A DNA stretch of 64,000 nucleotides from NCBI RefSeq assembly GCF_000524195.1, contig NW_020170383.1, positions 1,851,758 to 1,915,757 on the forward strand, written 5' to 3'. Of this stretch, positions 1 to 13,791 are shown one piece after another; position 1 is the stretch's first letter; every line of letters starts with the position of its first letter. A model generated the notes under the pieces. The model was not told where the DNA came from and ran no database searches. It saw only the letters and a program-made list of their open reading frames with translations. Source of the stretch: Echinococcus granulosus. Taxonomy: Eukaryota; Platyhelminthes; Cestoda; Cyclophyllidea; Taeniidae. A program made the position numbers and the translations under genes.

Positions 1-491
1 TGCAAATTTGTTCACTGCTGCGGTGTCATATGAGTGTTACTGCTCGATCATTACTATTTGCAGGGTTTACTCCATCCATGGCATTGGCATAAGTTAGATA
101 GCTCGATATAACATTAATTAGTGGTATTACTTTCAACGCTGTATTTTTCGTTCATTCAGTGAGATAACCTTTTGTTAGAATGCAAAACCCCGTATCTGTA
201 TTCTCCACAAGCCTTCACGTTCCTAGATAATGCTTTTCAATTTTAGATAGTATTTTGCCATATTTTTTGACGTTCGATTGTTAGCTTTCCTGGACCATTT
301 TCTGGCCACAAATTTTCGGCTATATTAAGTCATCCATTACCTTTGACACCATTTTTCTCAGCCAATGAGCGTATTTTGCCATGCTGATTAATAAACTCAA
401 TGAATTCTAAACTTTACTGTATACTCTTTCAAATGTGTAATAGGCTTTGATATGGTAAACATGTGATGGCCATCCACATTTCTTTTTCCAG

Positions 492-3400
492 CATTCCCTA
501 TGCTCTCAGGAGCTTCGTGAACTTTCCAATCCTGGTGCCAGCGGATCTATCTTTTACATCTCAGCAGACGATGAATTCATCATTAAGACTGTTCAACACA
601 AAGAGGCCAATTTCCTTCAGAAACTTCTTCCTGAGTACTACATGAATCTGGTGCAACACACACGAACTTTGCTACCCAAATTTTACGGTCTTCACTGTTA
701 TCAGGTAAACCTGCCCCTTCCACTGATATATCAGTTTTTTACTTGTTTAAGATCTAAGAGATAATTTCGAGACCCTTTAGGTGATTTTCACATTAATATT
801 GCTTCCCAGAGATTTCCCTTAATTCCCTTATTTTAACTTTATAGACAGTAGCTCTTTCATATGCGTAATAAAATGCACCGCGTTCTCACGATTTCTTTGT
901 TTCCAACCTTTCGGTCAAAAGTGCTGTTGATTAGCTGTCTTGTTTTTAGCGTTTCTAAGCTGTGGCGATAAAGCATTCAAGTCTATCGTGTGTAGTAAAA
1001 AACGTTTTACTTATGCCACGGTTGTTTTTGATCATGATGCAACAAACACTTTGCTGTGCTGAATAATGTCCTTTTCTGACTATCTGACAAGTTGTTTCAG
1101 GGTTTTGTCGCACTCACAGCATTACAGTAGTTCTTCCATACGGACATTGGGTGTGGAGGATTTACTTTATGGTGATGAACTAAGCAGTAAACGTAAAGTT
1201 TAATTACTGAGCTAATCCCTAGTTGTTTCGACACGAAATAAACTTGTTGGGTAAAAATGAAATTAGCATTTGGTCTGTTAATTGCAAGTGTTGAAGGTAA
1301 TTATGAGTACGATTTCTCGCCATTTTATGCTCGGAATGTATAGGATAGAATTCGTCACGCATTAATGCACATACTTCAAATTATATGAACTTGAGCGGAT
1401 TTTCTTGTTTTGGTGAGTTAAAACATGTTTCGCGCCTTAACAAACGCTGGCTTTTTGACCACGTGCGACTTCACCTACTGTCTCCAATACATACGATATG
1501 ACGCATCAGATGGCCCCTCTTCTGATAATTGGTGGCGGTGGTGACACCACACTATCATCAACACTCGCGAATATGGACCATCGGTCCTATCTTAAATCTT
1601 CATTCGTCCTACTGAAAGCACCTTACTCCCAACCCTATTCACTACACTGATTTCAGATTCTCATTTCTCCGAGATCGTTTCTACCCAAAAGCCATTTTGA
1701 TTGCTCTTGCTCAGTTCTTACGGTTAGTTTCATCAAGTTTTCAGTAGACTCACCCTGCATTTAGCTTGGCAGATTTTATGTTTGCAGCACTTGTTTCTCT
1801 ATAAAATGTAGTTAAGTAAAATTCTGCTGTGCTGTTTTTATGTGAACATGTGCTCTATTATTTTTGATTCCATTAAATTCGTCTATAGCGTCATAGACAG
1901 TTTTCATTATATTTTATTCGAATTTCTTCACAGTTAATGTAGGCCGCGAATGTCTTCGTCAACTTGACATGATATAGAAAATACTTCAGTTTCATAGACG
2001 TATGTGTTCGTTCGTTGGAAATCCACTCATGCCTCGATAAGCCTTGATCTTAGTCATAAGCAGAAATTGGCGTTTTCATTTTCCCAGTGAACCTACTAAA
2101 CCAAGTTTAGTCAGTGTTTGTTCATTGGTGCGCCATTCGTCTTTCAGGTACATGAGCTATTCTTTCATTATCATCCTGAGGACCATTTAATCATTTAAAA
2201 GTCTATTTATTGTACAGGTTGAGAAAACGTTCTCTTCTCCATGGAACCAAAAATAAGTACTTGTCAAAAAATCCTTGTAATTCATTTGGTTTTGCGGTTT
2301 TTCCTACATTCTGGTAGTTTATAAAGCAGCCCCAAATACCCAGCAAAAAGCAATTCGACATAAATTGGTATTGCTGCTAACTTACTTTGCTTCTAATGCA
2401 AGATGCGTTTTAATCTCACTGTCTCTACTGGCTGCGGTGAATTGGATAAGATTGATTAAGGTGTGAGTTTGAACAGATGGCACATCTCTAAATCATCTGA
2501 CTTCTCTTAACCTTGTGTGAGGTGGCTTTTTAGTGGCGGGAATTTCGCACAGGTTCCAATTTAGACCCGCCATTGTTTACGTTTGAGACGGGCATGTTAT
2601 TTTTTCACAGTAGTTTGCAAAGCTTTCTAGGCGTTGGCGCGTTTTGTAAAAAGTGTAGATACTTATTTAGCAGGAGTGAGCTTTAATTCAGTGCCGTGGT
2701 GTAGACGCCTCATCCAACTCAGACAATATAGCTACACGCATCCAAAAATGTCATGTGGTGTGGAATTGCTGCCAACTGCCGATTGAAATGCTTACTTCAG
2801 AGCTCGGGGAAGAACATCCGTTTTGTGGTGATGAACAATCTATTACCCTCGTCGGTGAAGATGCACGAGCGCTATGACCTTAAAGGCTCCTCGTACAAGC
2901 GGAAGGCGAATGAACGCGAATTGGCCAAGACATCTCCTACCCTCAAAGATCTCGACTTCAAGTAAGCTCCTCGCTTTATTTTTTCTGCCTGGTCAGCTCT
3001 GCGTAATTTGCTTCATGAATTCAACTTTTTATCGATAGAAAGGTGATCCGTTTGCAAAATTGTTTCGACCATTTACTTATGTATTCTAAACAGCGCATGA
3101 GTTGGTACTTAATTGTAATTTTTAAAGTAAGCCCTTTTAAAATCGACTTTTACGAGGGTACTCTCTTTCCTTCAGAGAGTAATGATTTTGCTAATTAAAA
3201 AACTACATCTTCCATTTCGCAGAGCTTTTGTGGACTCGTTACGGTTGTTTAGGAAGGCCAATCAGGAGTTTCGGAGTTTCTTTTCAATCATTACTTCTGC
3301 GACTTCTATAACTGGGAGCCACTGGGTTTTGTGATGCACTTGAGCATATGTTCTTTTTGGGACTTTAATCTTCCTATGTAAAGTGCTAAAGTTGGTTGAA

Positions 3401-6400
3401 ATTCAAATGCTCTGTGATAAGTCCATTGTAGTTTATTTATTGGTTATAGGCATTCAAAATTGCTAAAGCCGAATTAAGTTTCGTAAAGCTGTTTAGAAAT
3501 TTATTATTTGCAGTGCTTTACCCCTCGTTGGTGACATTAAATATATTCGGCAATTTTGCCGTAGGATAGTAAGTTGTATTACGCATACCAATGAAAAATA
3601 TCTCCAACTGGGACACATGCAACCTTGTGAGCGATACGTTCTTCGAATCTTGTCATTTCCTCCTGTTTCATTCCATAATATCCATTGAGAGCCGCATTAT
3701 TGAAACCGTTAAACCAGAGTTTAGTTGGGTGGATTAGCTACTTGTCGGAAAAGGATATTCACATCGGCACGTGGATGGTGCCAAATTCCTAAGACTGCTG
3801 CTTCCGGGAAACAATACGGCTAAGCAGCTCTACTAGCTGACATTTTTTCTTTTGCTTAAAGTCAGTCTTTTCTCTTTTTTTCTGCCTTTTTTTCACCACG
3901 ACTTGTTCCGGTTCCGATAATTTACCTTTCTTCGTAAATGGCAGCAGTCATTTTGTACTGGAAGTATTATGCCTCAAGTATAACTGTCTGGTTGGCTAAA
4001 TTTATTTCAATGGGCAAGTCAGGAAATGTGTTTAGTGAAAAACGATGTAGATTCAATCGTTTTAGTTGGAATAATCTAATTTTCACAGCCTCGAGCCCTT
4101 GAAACCATAGGTAACCACGACATTGACGTCATAGAAGAGGTAGTGCCATCACCTTGCCTTTTTTCCTATCCTTTGACCAAACCAATCCGTGATTATCTAC
4201 GACTCTGATAAGCATAGTCAAATTCTTGCTTGCTTACTTGGGTTCTTCAAAATGTTTCTGTTCACGGCGGAATTAAATCATTATGTGATAGGGAATTAAA
4301 TGCAATCACAAAAGGTCGCACTTATTTGGATATGCACGGGGCTTGTTTATTTCTATGCGACAATATTTGCAAGGCGACAGCGGTTGAACGTTGGCATACA
4401 CGGTAGTTAATGATTTATGTGCCACCTGAAATCAGCATTCTTATCCGTTAAAAGTGGTGTCTGCGAGTCTGTTTTGCCTTGCCACCGACAAACGGATACC
4501 TCTGTGTCCCGCTGTTGCTGTTAATAGCCTTGAGACAAAATTTTACCAAGTTGATTGTTTCCAGAACATCAGGCATAAGCTGTCATAGTATGCAAATAAA
4601 TGAAGGAGCCAATTAGTGATGAAAATATATCATTTAAGATAGTTTGGTGGGAGATACCTTTTAATCGTGTTCATATGTGGAAACATTGTTTAAGCGTAAA
4701 ATTGTTAATTCAGGCTGAGTTGCATGCTCTCGTCTTGCAGGGAGAGACACCCTAATGGTATTTGGCTGGAGGCCGATACCTACGATGCCTTGATGAAGAC
4801 CATTGAACGCGACTGCAGGGTATGTGAACTCCCTAATTTTGTGGCGTTTAGCCCTTTTACTGGATACGTAATCGCTTCATGTGGTTGTGCCTTTCACATC
4901 ATTTCATCATCAATGACCCTACGTCTTGCCATGTTTTCAATGTAGATGCATGCGATTAGCAGTTGGGCCACCTTGTCACCTATCTCTCGAGTGATTTTTC
5001 GAACTTGGGTGATTTTATTTAGCATCGTGGTTAGAATTGTTAGATGGCATAGGTACAAATTTATGGAGGAATGCACAGAGTGCTACGCTTTAGCAATGTC
5101 ACTGGTGATTTTCGTATATTACAGTTATTATTATTTATTTGAAGGTGCTTGAATCCTTTCAAATCATGGACTACTCCCTCCTCCTTGGTGTTCACAACTT
5201 TGACCGAGCGGAGCGTGACAGGGTGAGTCTGTGGTCGGTTTTGTGTCGAGCTTACGTTTCTACAGATACACACCCATACGTACTGCCTTAGTGATAGTGC
5301 CTTTGTACTAAAACCTTTTGTATATGTTCTTATCGTTCGGTGGTTTAGGGTAAATTTTAACTTTGTGTCCTTTAATCGTTTCAGCTACGCCGCCGTGTAA
5401 CTACTTTTTTAACTTTTTCCTTTTTAAGCAAAATCGGAAGAGCGAGCGATCGCCTGATAATGGTAAGACCATGTTCCCTTTCCACACAAATCCTCCGCTT
5501 TTTACCACCTGTTTGATCGACTCTTCATTGCTGTGTGTAGCTAATCTTAACTTCTCGTCCTTTACTGTAAATAATATTTTTGGTGTCAGACTAAGGCTCC
5601 GTGTAATATAGTGACTTCCATTTTTTTAAGTTTATTTTTTTGTTAGAACCAGCTGTTATCAGATTAATTGATCTAAGACCTTTGTTTTGGACTCGTGGTC
5701 GAGAATTTTCCAGCTGCATCAAGTTGTTCTGCTTTTCCTCCATGGAAATGCATTTCTTTTGAAATATTTATCTTATAACTTTTGTACACATTTCTCCGTT
5801 CCCTTGAATTGCGTTTTGTCACAAATAGTGCATTTTATATTGAAATTCCGTATTTGAGACGCTTTGAGTTGAAATAGGCAAGGTATCTACGCCGTCACTT
5901 CCTGTTCCACTTTCTTACATCCGGATCTCTACTCCATTTGGGCAGTGAAAATCTAATCATCCTGGGAGACCATTATTAAGAACCTTTTATTATTTTGTTA
6001 TTCTTTATCAAAACACACTTAACGTTATTTATGAGAGCTTCGGCAGTTGATTGGCCAAAGATGTCAAAGTCACCTTTCCATGCACGTAACACTAGTTGTC
6101 CAAGCGAGATTATTTCTATTCACGCTATTCTCAGTTAAGACACCCTTCATATTTGCCAGTGTAGCCTTCGTTAAAGTAACAAGGGGTTTGAGGCTTTAAA
6201 TTTGCAAACATTTTCTATTTAGTCGTGTCACTTCATAATATTATCTTTATAATATTTCAGCATTTTCGGGCATCGCCTCCTTTAACATTTTGGAAACCAA
6301 AGCGTTTATGTTTGGTTTGGCAAACATTGGTCTAGAGAAAATCTTAGTTACAATTCTACATGACTGAAGGGTGAAACTATGAACAGCACGGTCTGGACTA

Positions 6401-9400
6401 AATTACATTGTTGTGATGAATTTTCTGCACAACGTATGTCGAACCCATAGGTATAGTTGCCAATGCGGTGTCGGGAGCCGGAGGTACAGAGCAGAATCTA
6501 CGCACGCTCACTCTGTCCGAATCCTCGAAGAGACGGAGCGACGGCGACGCCGTAGGTCGGGTGCGCCGCTCCACCTCGCCTTTCGCCCGCAACGCATTCC
6601 GCGCTCGTTCGGGTAACAAACGCCTCGCCGCTTACTCCACCGCTATGGAGTCTATAGAGGCCAAGACCGAACCCGTCGAAATCGAGCCCACTGACTCCGA
6701 GAAAGCCACCCTGTACGTCCCCTGCCCCTCGCTCTTTTATACTTGCCTCCCCTTCCACCTCTTCTCTCCGTCTCATCTACTCTGTTGCAGCCCAGACTGC
6801 TGACAGGCTTTGTAAATGACTAATGCCTTTTTACTAATGAAGCTGTCCAAGGCGATATGTAGAAAAAAGCAAGCAGAGCATATGGTTTAGTCAAAAGACC
6901 ACTAAGGGGCATCTATACATCTTGAAATGCGATATTGTGGTGCGAATCAACGCTGCTAAATCATCGCGTGGAAGCTATTCTGTTAATTTACGTTGAACAT
7001 TTCAAAATTTGATTGTAAAATGTGTGTTATGTTTAAATGAGAAATTGAGTATGAAAATTACCGGTGCAAGAGAGAAGTGAGTCATTTTCGTCACAAAGAG
7101 GTGCACGATCCAGCCCAATCCTTTCACTCACCTGTACTAAATGAGAAAACCCCTTCGTTGGCCATTTACTTCGTTTTCTTACCACCTCCGGTTCTTATAT
7201 AACTGCTTGCTGTGTGTCCAGCTTGGCTTGGCCACGTGCCCAGGTAGAGCTTTCAAGTAAGTATATTATCCGAAAGGGTTTTTTCCTCTATGCGGGACGC
7301 TATTTATTACCAGATCCAAATTGTATCAGTTGGTGGTCATGCTTTGTCCTCTCAGAACAGTCACCACATGTTCAAACCTGTATGCTTAGTTGTAAATCTG
7401 ATAACTCCAAAATGAAGCTTACAAAATATCGTATTCCGAGACATTTATAGCCCGGTCAAGTTTGTGTTTATGCTTTCTACTTTGGTCTTACTCAGGTATC
7501 GCAGTAGCTTGTTAATTTTTGCAACCTATAGACTTGGTGGTCTACCCGCTCGCAGTTATTCCGGTGACCGGCTGTTCCTCTTTATTGGCATAATTGACAT
7601 TCTACAGAGCTACCGGATGGTAAAAAAAATGGAGCATACTATCAAATCTGTCGTTATTGATGCGGTACGTCTACATTTTCCCCTTCTATATAGTTTACAC
7701 TTGTTCTCTTGCTTAGCTTACGAGCTTTGAGTATCTTCCCTTGATTCAACAAATTTGTGGCATGAGATTTGTTTTTTTATTTACATACTTAAGGAATCCC
7801 AAATGAAGCTCTCATGGTATGATAACCATGAAACTTCTCATTGATAGTTCATGGAGTCCATGTGATGATTTCCACCACACTTTGCTCGCTACATCGCCAT
7901 TCCATTCACTAAAACCCAAATAGATGAATTGGGGCAGCCTGAGCAATAACAATCTCGTGCTACCATGCAGACCTGTTCAACGTCATCATGCTTTTTGTTA
8001 TATTTTACCATATCCGTGTTCTTCATTCTGCTAGCATTCATTTGACGTTCTCTTTCATGTTTTTAGGAGACCGTATCTGTGACGAATCCCAGTTTCTATG
8101 CGAAACGTTTTCAAAATGCTCTAGGCAATTGTATATTCCGAAGAACTCCTTACCGTAAGTTATTCAATGCTTTCATTGGTTTAAGCCAAATGCAACTGTA
8201 GGTATATTTAGAAAAAATAATCTAAATAGCAATGTCGCTTGTCTATTTGGTGTCATACGTCATATTATGTTTGATTTTTGGGGACGTTTTCATTAATTAC
8301 GTAGAATATTCACCGGATTCAGTTGAATGCAATCATTTAGACCGCTTGAGTTAGATAAAATCATTGCATTCTTAATTACATTTCCATAAATTTGTGTAAT
8401 GGAAAAGCACCATTCTTATTATTGTTCATGCGATCGCACAATGCTTCATGACTAATTGATTTTATTACACTTCCTTTCTATTACCCTCTCCAAAACTCTA
8501 TTTTGGACGAATCCATCGGTTGCCGTTGTTATTTCTGTTGTTATGTTTGCTGCTATTGTTATGCCATTATTGCGTGGTGTGGTAACACTCTTATGCATTG
8601 TTCGTCCCTCTTTCTCAACCATATCTCGGTTTGTCAAATCCCAAACTTGCATGCCGTTTTCGTACTTGGCCCCCTCCCCCCTCTCTCACATTATTCGTAT
8701 GTCTATAAAGTTGATCCGCCACAACTGTTTGGTCCCAAAGCGAGGCGGTTTCGGCGTTTGGCTCATCTAGGTTCGTGTTTGCAGTGGTAGCAATGTTTCT
8801 GTCGTTGAGGTCATAGTATCACAACCACGTAGTTTTTCAAGTGTAATTAGAAATGACATCTCTCACATTATTTTTTTTGCGTGGGTGCCCGAAGTTGCTT
8901 GTTTGAAGCTGATACTTTGGAACATGACTGCATTTACATACCGTGCAACTTTTCTACTGGTAGCTAAATCTGTTCATAATTTGTGCACTTATGGTAGTTC
9001 CTGAGTTTGGCAAAAATTGGATCTAGTAGCTGTGTCCATGCACACTATTCATAATCATTCAATTGTTCATTTGGACGCCGCCTATGGAAACACTAGGTGG
9101 CCCTTGTGTAAACTATTCCTTCTCCAGTATTTGGAAAGCTACATTAAAAACTCGGAAGTTAGTCAGGGAATATTGTGCTAGAGCATAAGCATCGGATCTG
9201 GCTACCAATCATGGCTAATTGCTAGGCCCTTTGGGCCCCTTGCTGTAACACTACTCGTGGGTGTCAAAAAATTGGTTCGTTTTGCTGTTTTTCGTGGCTT
9301 TGCTTTACGTTGTACTGCTTGATACAGTTTTAATAAATAACGACGAATACTTAGCAATTAGCGTGTGTATTTTGGACCAGGCGGAAACGCTAAAAGTCGA

Positions 9401-12400
9401 GGTAATATATCTGCTTACTTTATTCGACCTAATTCATAACCAAACCTAGCTTTAAAACTGCCACCGTTAAGCGATCCATCTTTTTCCGCAGCTCCTCCCC
9501 ATGATCCCCGCTCTTTCTGATCCTTAACACTTAGTTTATGGTTGTGACAATTTTCCTAATGACTTAGTTTTTTAACTCCTACGTTTGCATCTGTTCTTTT
9601 TTCAGTGTTGTGGGATAGTTTCTTACAGAAAACGCCATACTCCCCGTTTGCAAATAGCTCCTTACATATTTGTATTCCTTTGAAATGGCTATGCCTTGTC
9701 CTTTGACCTGCCATTACTGGGCGTCACTATGTTGTGTAATGTAGCCCTTAACCGGTTTAAGTTCAGTTTGAAATATTTACTCTGTACACCTCCTTTCATT
9801 TTCCCATAGCAACGGCAGCAGTTGGTAAGTTTAAACTGCACTTCTCCATCACCAAATAACCCTGACGGTCAAATTGTTTTAGCGACGATTTGCACCCTCT
9901 CCGGCATTTTATTCTAAAAATCAGCGCGTTTTTTTGACTGATTAATCGTTGTATTTTTCACCAAATTATGGGCTGTGCTTCGTTAAACTCTCCTCCACTG
10001 CTCTTGCCTACCACTAGAGGCATTCTAGTTGCACCCGGTCGTGGAGATTGTGAACCGGTTAACTATACTACGAGCTAATGTCGATCCCATCTTCGTGAGC
10101 TCCCCATCCTCCTAGAGAATATTTGTTTGCTTTTGGTGTATGATGAAGCTTTAGAGCCATCGTTGCATGTCTTGTTGCGTTTTACCTTCTCGAACTGATT
10201 ATGTTTAGTTCTTTCTGATTTGTAGCCATGAGACAAACTTCTGCTCGACGGAGACAGCTTCAGTCCGCAAAACTTCCCCTTCCATCTTCAAATTCAAATG
10301 GTAGTTTTTTTTTCGCTTTTCTGTTTTGCGATTCCAATAAGCTCTATATTAGCCACAATGATATCGAAGATAGTTGATGTACATATGAAGTCTCTGTCCC
10401 CACAAATAATCATCAATAGCACTTCTGCAAATACATGTTTTTTTTTCAGTCAAAAGGGGTACTATATATGCTTTCTAGAAGAGTATCGGGAATCTAATGT
10501 CTATTTTTGGTGGTCGAATGTTCTTTCGACAAAAAGTGCTTTTCATTTGAGCAGAATTACCGTTTCTTCTAGAGGTAGTGAAAGTAGTCTCCGTAGTGGA
10601 CCAGTAAATATTTTGAGCTGCAAGATAGACGACTCAACGACAGCTAAAAATATCAAAATAATGGCTCATTGGGTGCGCTGCTGATTGCAGTCATTTGTGA
10701 ACTTGGAACAAACAGTTCTCGTTGCATCAGCCCTGTCCACAGTGCCTAGCCCCAAATCAAAATTAGTATTTGGTAGTATTTTATTGATGCATTGATTCTA
10801 AGTGAGTAACTCGGCTGGATCTGATCGACGTATATTAACTCGGTCATCTTGTTTTAAGTTTACTTAAATTGCCGAAATGAACCAAACATCGGTACGACGG
10901 GTATCGTCGGTTTCTCAAATTACGAGAATCCTAAAGATGATAAATGATTTCCACATGTGAGACGCTTTTAGGAAGTTAATCAGTTTTGTGCCCGGCAAAT
11001 TTATGAAACTTTATCTTCTTGTGTTTCTAGATTTGGCTCTCTCGCTAATGTAAGCCCAGTTCTAAGAATACCTTGACAAACCTACTTATGTCATGCGTAA
11101 TGATCAGTTAATTTTACTTAATCTTTATTAAGTAAGTTTTTTTTGTTCAGTTCCCCCAGTAATGAAACCGCTTCTTCAGTTACGAGTGAGTATTTAGTTT
11201 TTAATACCCTTTCGTTATAAGTGCATAAATCGCTTCTGCGAAGCCATAAGTTGTGCTGTGTTGATTGTGCGACTGCTGCATGCCGCTTCTAGTGCGCTGT
11301 GCAAGTGCACCGAGTTTTGTGTCAAACGCTGGATGCTGTTCGTGTTCGCATCGTTATCATAACCTTAAATTTAAAACTGATAATAAGCATGTGAATGCAT
11401 CCTTTACCATTGACTTTTAAATGCCTATTTACTGAACACTTGAGAATATTGCATTATCTGAAGTGCAGTGATTTCGTAAATCCGTGGTTGCAAATGTGGT
11501 GGTTTGTTTCTCCAATTTACTTTTTGCCACTTCCAACTTCCTATTACTGCAAAGTCACATTTAATGTCTCTAAGGTGATGATTGACTTTTAAATTACTTC
11601 AACTTTCCGCTTCCTCAAAACGTACCAAGTTATATTACAATTTAGTTGCCTCCCTCTTGCATTAGTCTTTATCGAGCACTTCGTATGTGGCATTCATTTC
11701 TTGTTTTCCGTTTCTGTGGTCTTTTTGAAAGTTTTTTTTCAACGCTCCTTTTTTTTTCAAAACTGGTTTTTCAACTTATTTCACTTAAACGTCATTTTGA
11801 TCATTACTGTTCCAATTTACGACTTTGTAATCGAAATGGGAGTGAAGCCAATAATTTTTCGGTACTTTATGTCGACCACTTGATCACACACATTGATACG
11901 AGTTCTACAAGACATTCCTTTTTTGATAGACAGTAACTTTCATTCGCGATAATGGGAATATATAGCTACTAAATATAAAGCCAATGAGTGCATGGAAATT
12001 TTATATTTATGCCAATTAAGAGTTTCTTCTATGAGTCTAACACGAATTTTACTTCCCTTCATCTTCGGTTCGCGTACCTTCTAGCTGCTACGATAACCAC
12101 GCCGGTAGAACCTCAACTCCTTTCTCCTGTTGACCTTACCCCATACGTTCAATTACTCATTTTTAATGGTTTGCTGCTTTGTATTCAAGTAATCTCCGTT
12201 CTCATAGCCTCCCCTCCCAACTGACACTAATCCTCCCTTCACCACACTCCTTACATTTGATCAATCACCTTTTGTCTTTCGAACGTATTTCTTTTGTCTC
12301 CTTCCCCCCTTCCCTATCATATTCAACTTTATGATAATTCTGTGATAAAAATAGAGGAGCGAATTTTGTAAAGTATTTGCTTTTGAGGGGTCACTCGGTC

Positions 12401-13672
12401 ATGCTGGCCTTCTGAATCCCACCGCTCTTAGAGGTAGATCGGAAGAGTTTTGTTTACTGTTCGCAGATACCCTCATTTCCTTTCTGATTATCATATCTGT
12501 TTTTTTCTGTTTGCATCGTTTTCTCTACGTTTGGTGTTTTTGCCGTTTCTATCATTAGTGGCCTTTTTCGATAGCAAAGCGGTCTGTCTTTGAATATTAC
12601 TACAAGACTATTATCGGACTCTTAAGTGAAATTTCAAATGCTCTAAACGATAAATTACGATTAAGTTCATTGTTAATGTAATGTTCCTCGTAGTAAAGCT
12701 ATGCATTGATTCATGCGTCATTAAGATGTTTGGTTGCGTTAACGTTTTTACTGTTTAGGTATTTTTTAAACTTATACATTTGTCTTTTTCTTCTCTTCCC
12801 ACATTCTACTACTTCTCACCACTCTACTCACATTCGTGCACGCACGCGCTTTTTTGACGCGTTCGCACGCCCCATTACTTACTTAAATTAATGCGTAAAA
12901 TTGCAATTTCCTAGCTTGGCCACGCCAGCGTTTCTTGAATACTGTCTCAAGATACTCATCAGGCTGCTCCTCAGGTTATTCTACAATGGTGAACAACCAC
13001 AATTGCGGTGCGGGGTTGGTCCCGGATCTGCCCTATCCCGACTACACTCATCCTGCTTCCGTCCCGATTTGTCGCACTAGACCCTCTCCAGGCACCGAAC
13101 CATGTCTCTTTGACTCCTCGCGTGGTGAGCTCTCTTGGTGTGAGCAATCCATCATTAGTCTTCGAATGGGCTCGGAATCAGACCTCTCCGACAGCAACAC
13201 AACCTCCACTAGTAGTGATATCAGTGCTAACGGCAAGATCGTGCCCGCCGACGGTACTGTGATGACTACGCAGGGCAAACGCACCGTTGAAGAGTTGGAT
13301 TCGCAGTTGGTAGCTGTGCAGAAATTGGTTCGACGAGAGCGGGCTCGTAAGCAGCTAGAGGAGGCCTACAAGAATCGGTCGGTGGCGAGTCTGCACCTCT
13401 TGGCAATGAGTAATGCGTCGACGCCACCTCTGCCTCTACACTACGCCACAGTGTCTCGCCGAAGTGCACCACGCGCCTTTTTGATGCCCAAACCCGTCGA
13501 TTTGCGCAACCGCACACCTGTGCAGCGTAGCAATTGTGTCACTACTTCATCGCCACCGCTGCCTTCGTTATCCAAACCACAACCAGCAATACCCATCGCC
13601 GCTGTTGTCTCCACCTCCTCCCTCTCTGTCTTCATGCGCGATGCTGAATCGGACTTTGACAAGGCGCTCTGA
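492..13672 (+). CDS. PIP5K1: Phosphatidylinositol-4-phosphate 5-kinase, type I (3' part; 5' exons off window)
   Basis: This lipid kinase makes PI(4,5)P2 from PI4P at membranes. Exons built by homology and phase: 492-704, 2801-2961, 4741-4819, 5145-5222, 5429-5462, 6451-6712, 7532-7664, 8067-8154, 9810-9824, 10226-10300, 11151-11185 and 12929-13672; every junction keeps frame and uses GT-AG. About 638 residues are encoded here. Visible motifs in order: the glycine-rich loop [11 protein letters not shown] followed by FIIKT (exon 1), [20 protein letters not shown] (exon 2), ADTYDAL and ERDCR (exon 3), [13 protein letters not shown] (exon 4), GGLPAR and [10 protein letters not shown] (exon 7), and [14 protein letters not shown] (exon 8). 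The KKMEHT segment keeps the Glu that, as I recall, marks type I (PI4P) specificity. Exon 6 and the last exon are Ser/Arg-rich and poorly conserved, as in family tails. The first coding exon(s) must lie left of base 1. The exons at 5429, 9810, 10226 and 11151 are short and rest on phase and splice signals only. Confidence 0.93.
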
Positions 13673-13785
13673 TCCACTTTTGGGGTCTGTGGTTTGTGTC
13701 ATCGCTAGAGAAAGAAAGAGCACGACTCGAATACTCACCACGACTTTTCAACCCTACCCTTTTCCTCCTCTTTAGCACCGTTTTA

Positions 13786-13791
13786 AATAAA
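13786..13791 (+). promoter_or_regulatory. Polyadenylation signal of the PIP5K gene
   Basis: A canonical AATAAA lies about 115 bases after the PIP5K stop codon, in a pyrimidine-rich 3' UTR. It fits as the 3' end signal of that transcript. Confidence 0.6.

Noticed and set aside
463..645. Open frame of 60 codons overlapping the first PIP5K exon
   Set aside because: It is out of frame with the kinase motifs [11 protein letters not shown] and FIIKT, which are read in another frame of the same bases.
5145..6712. Direct joining of PIP5K exon 5145-5222 to exon 6451-6712
   Set aside because: The phases do not match. Inserting the 34-base exon 5429-5462 fixes the frame.
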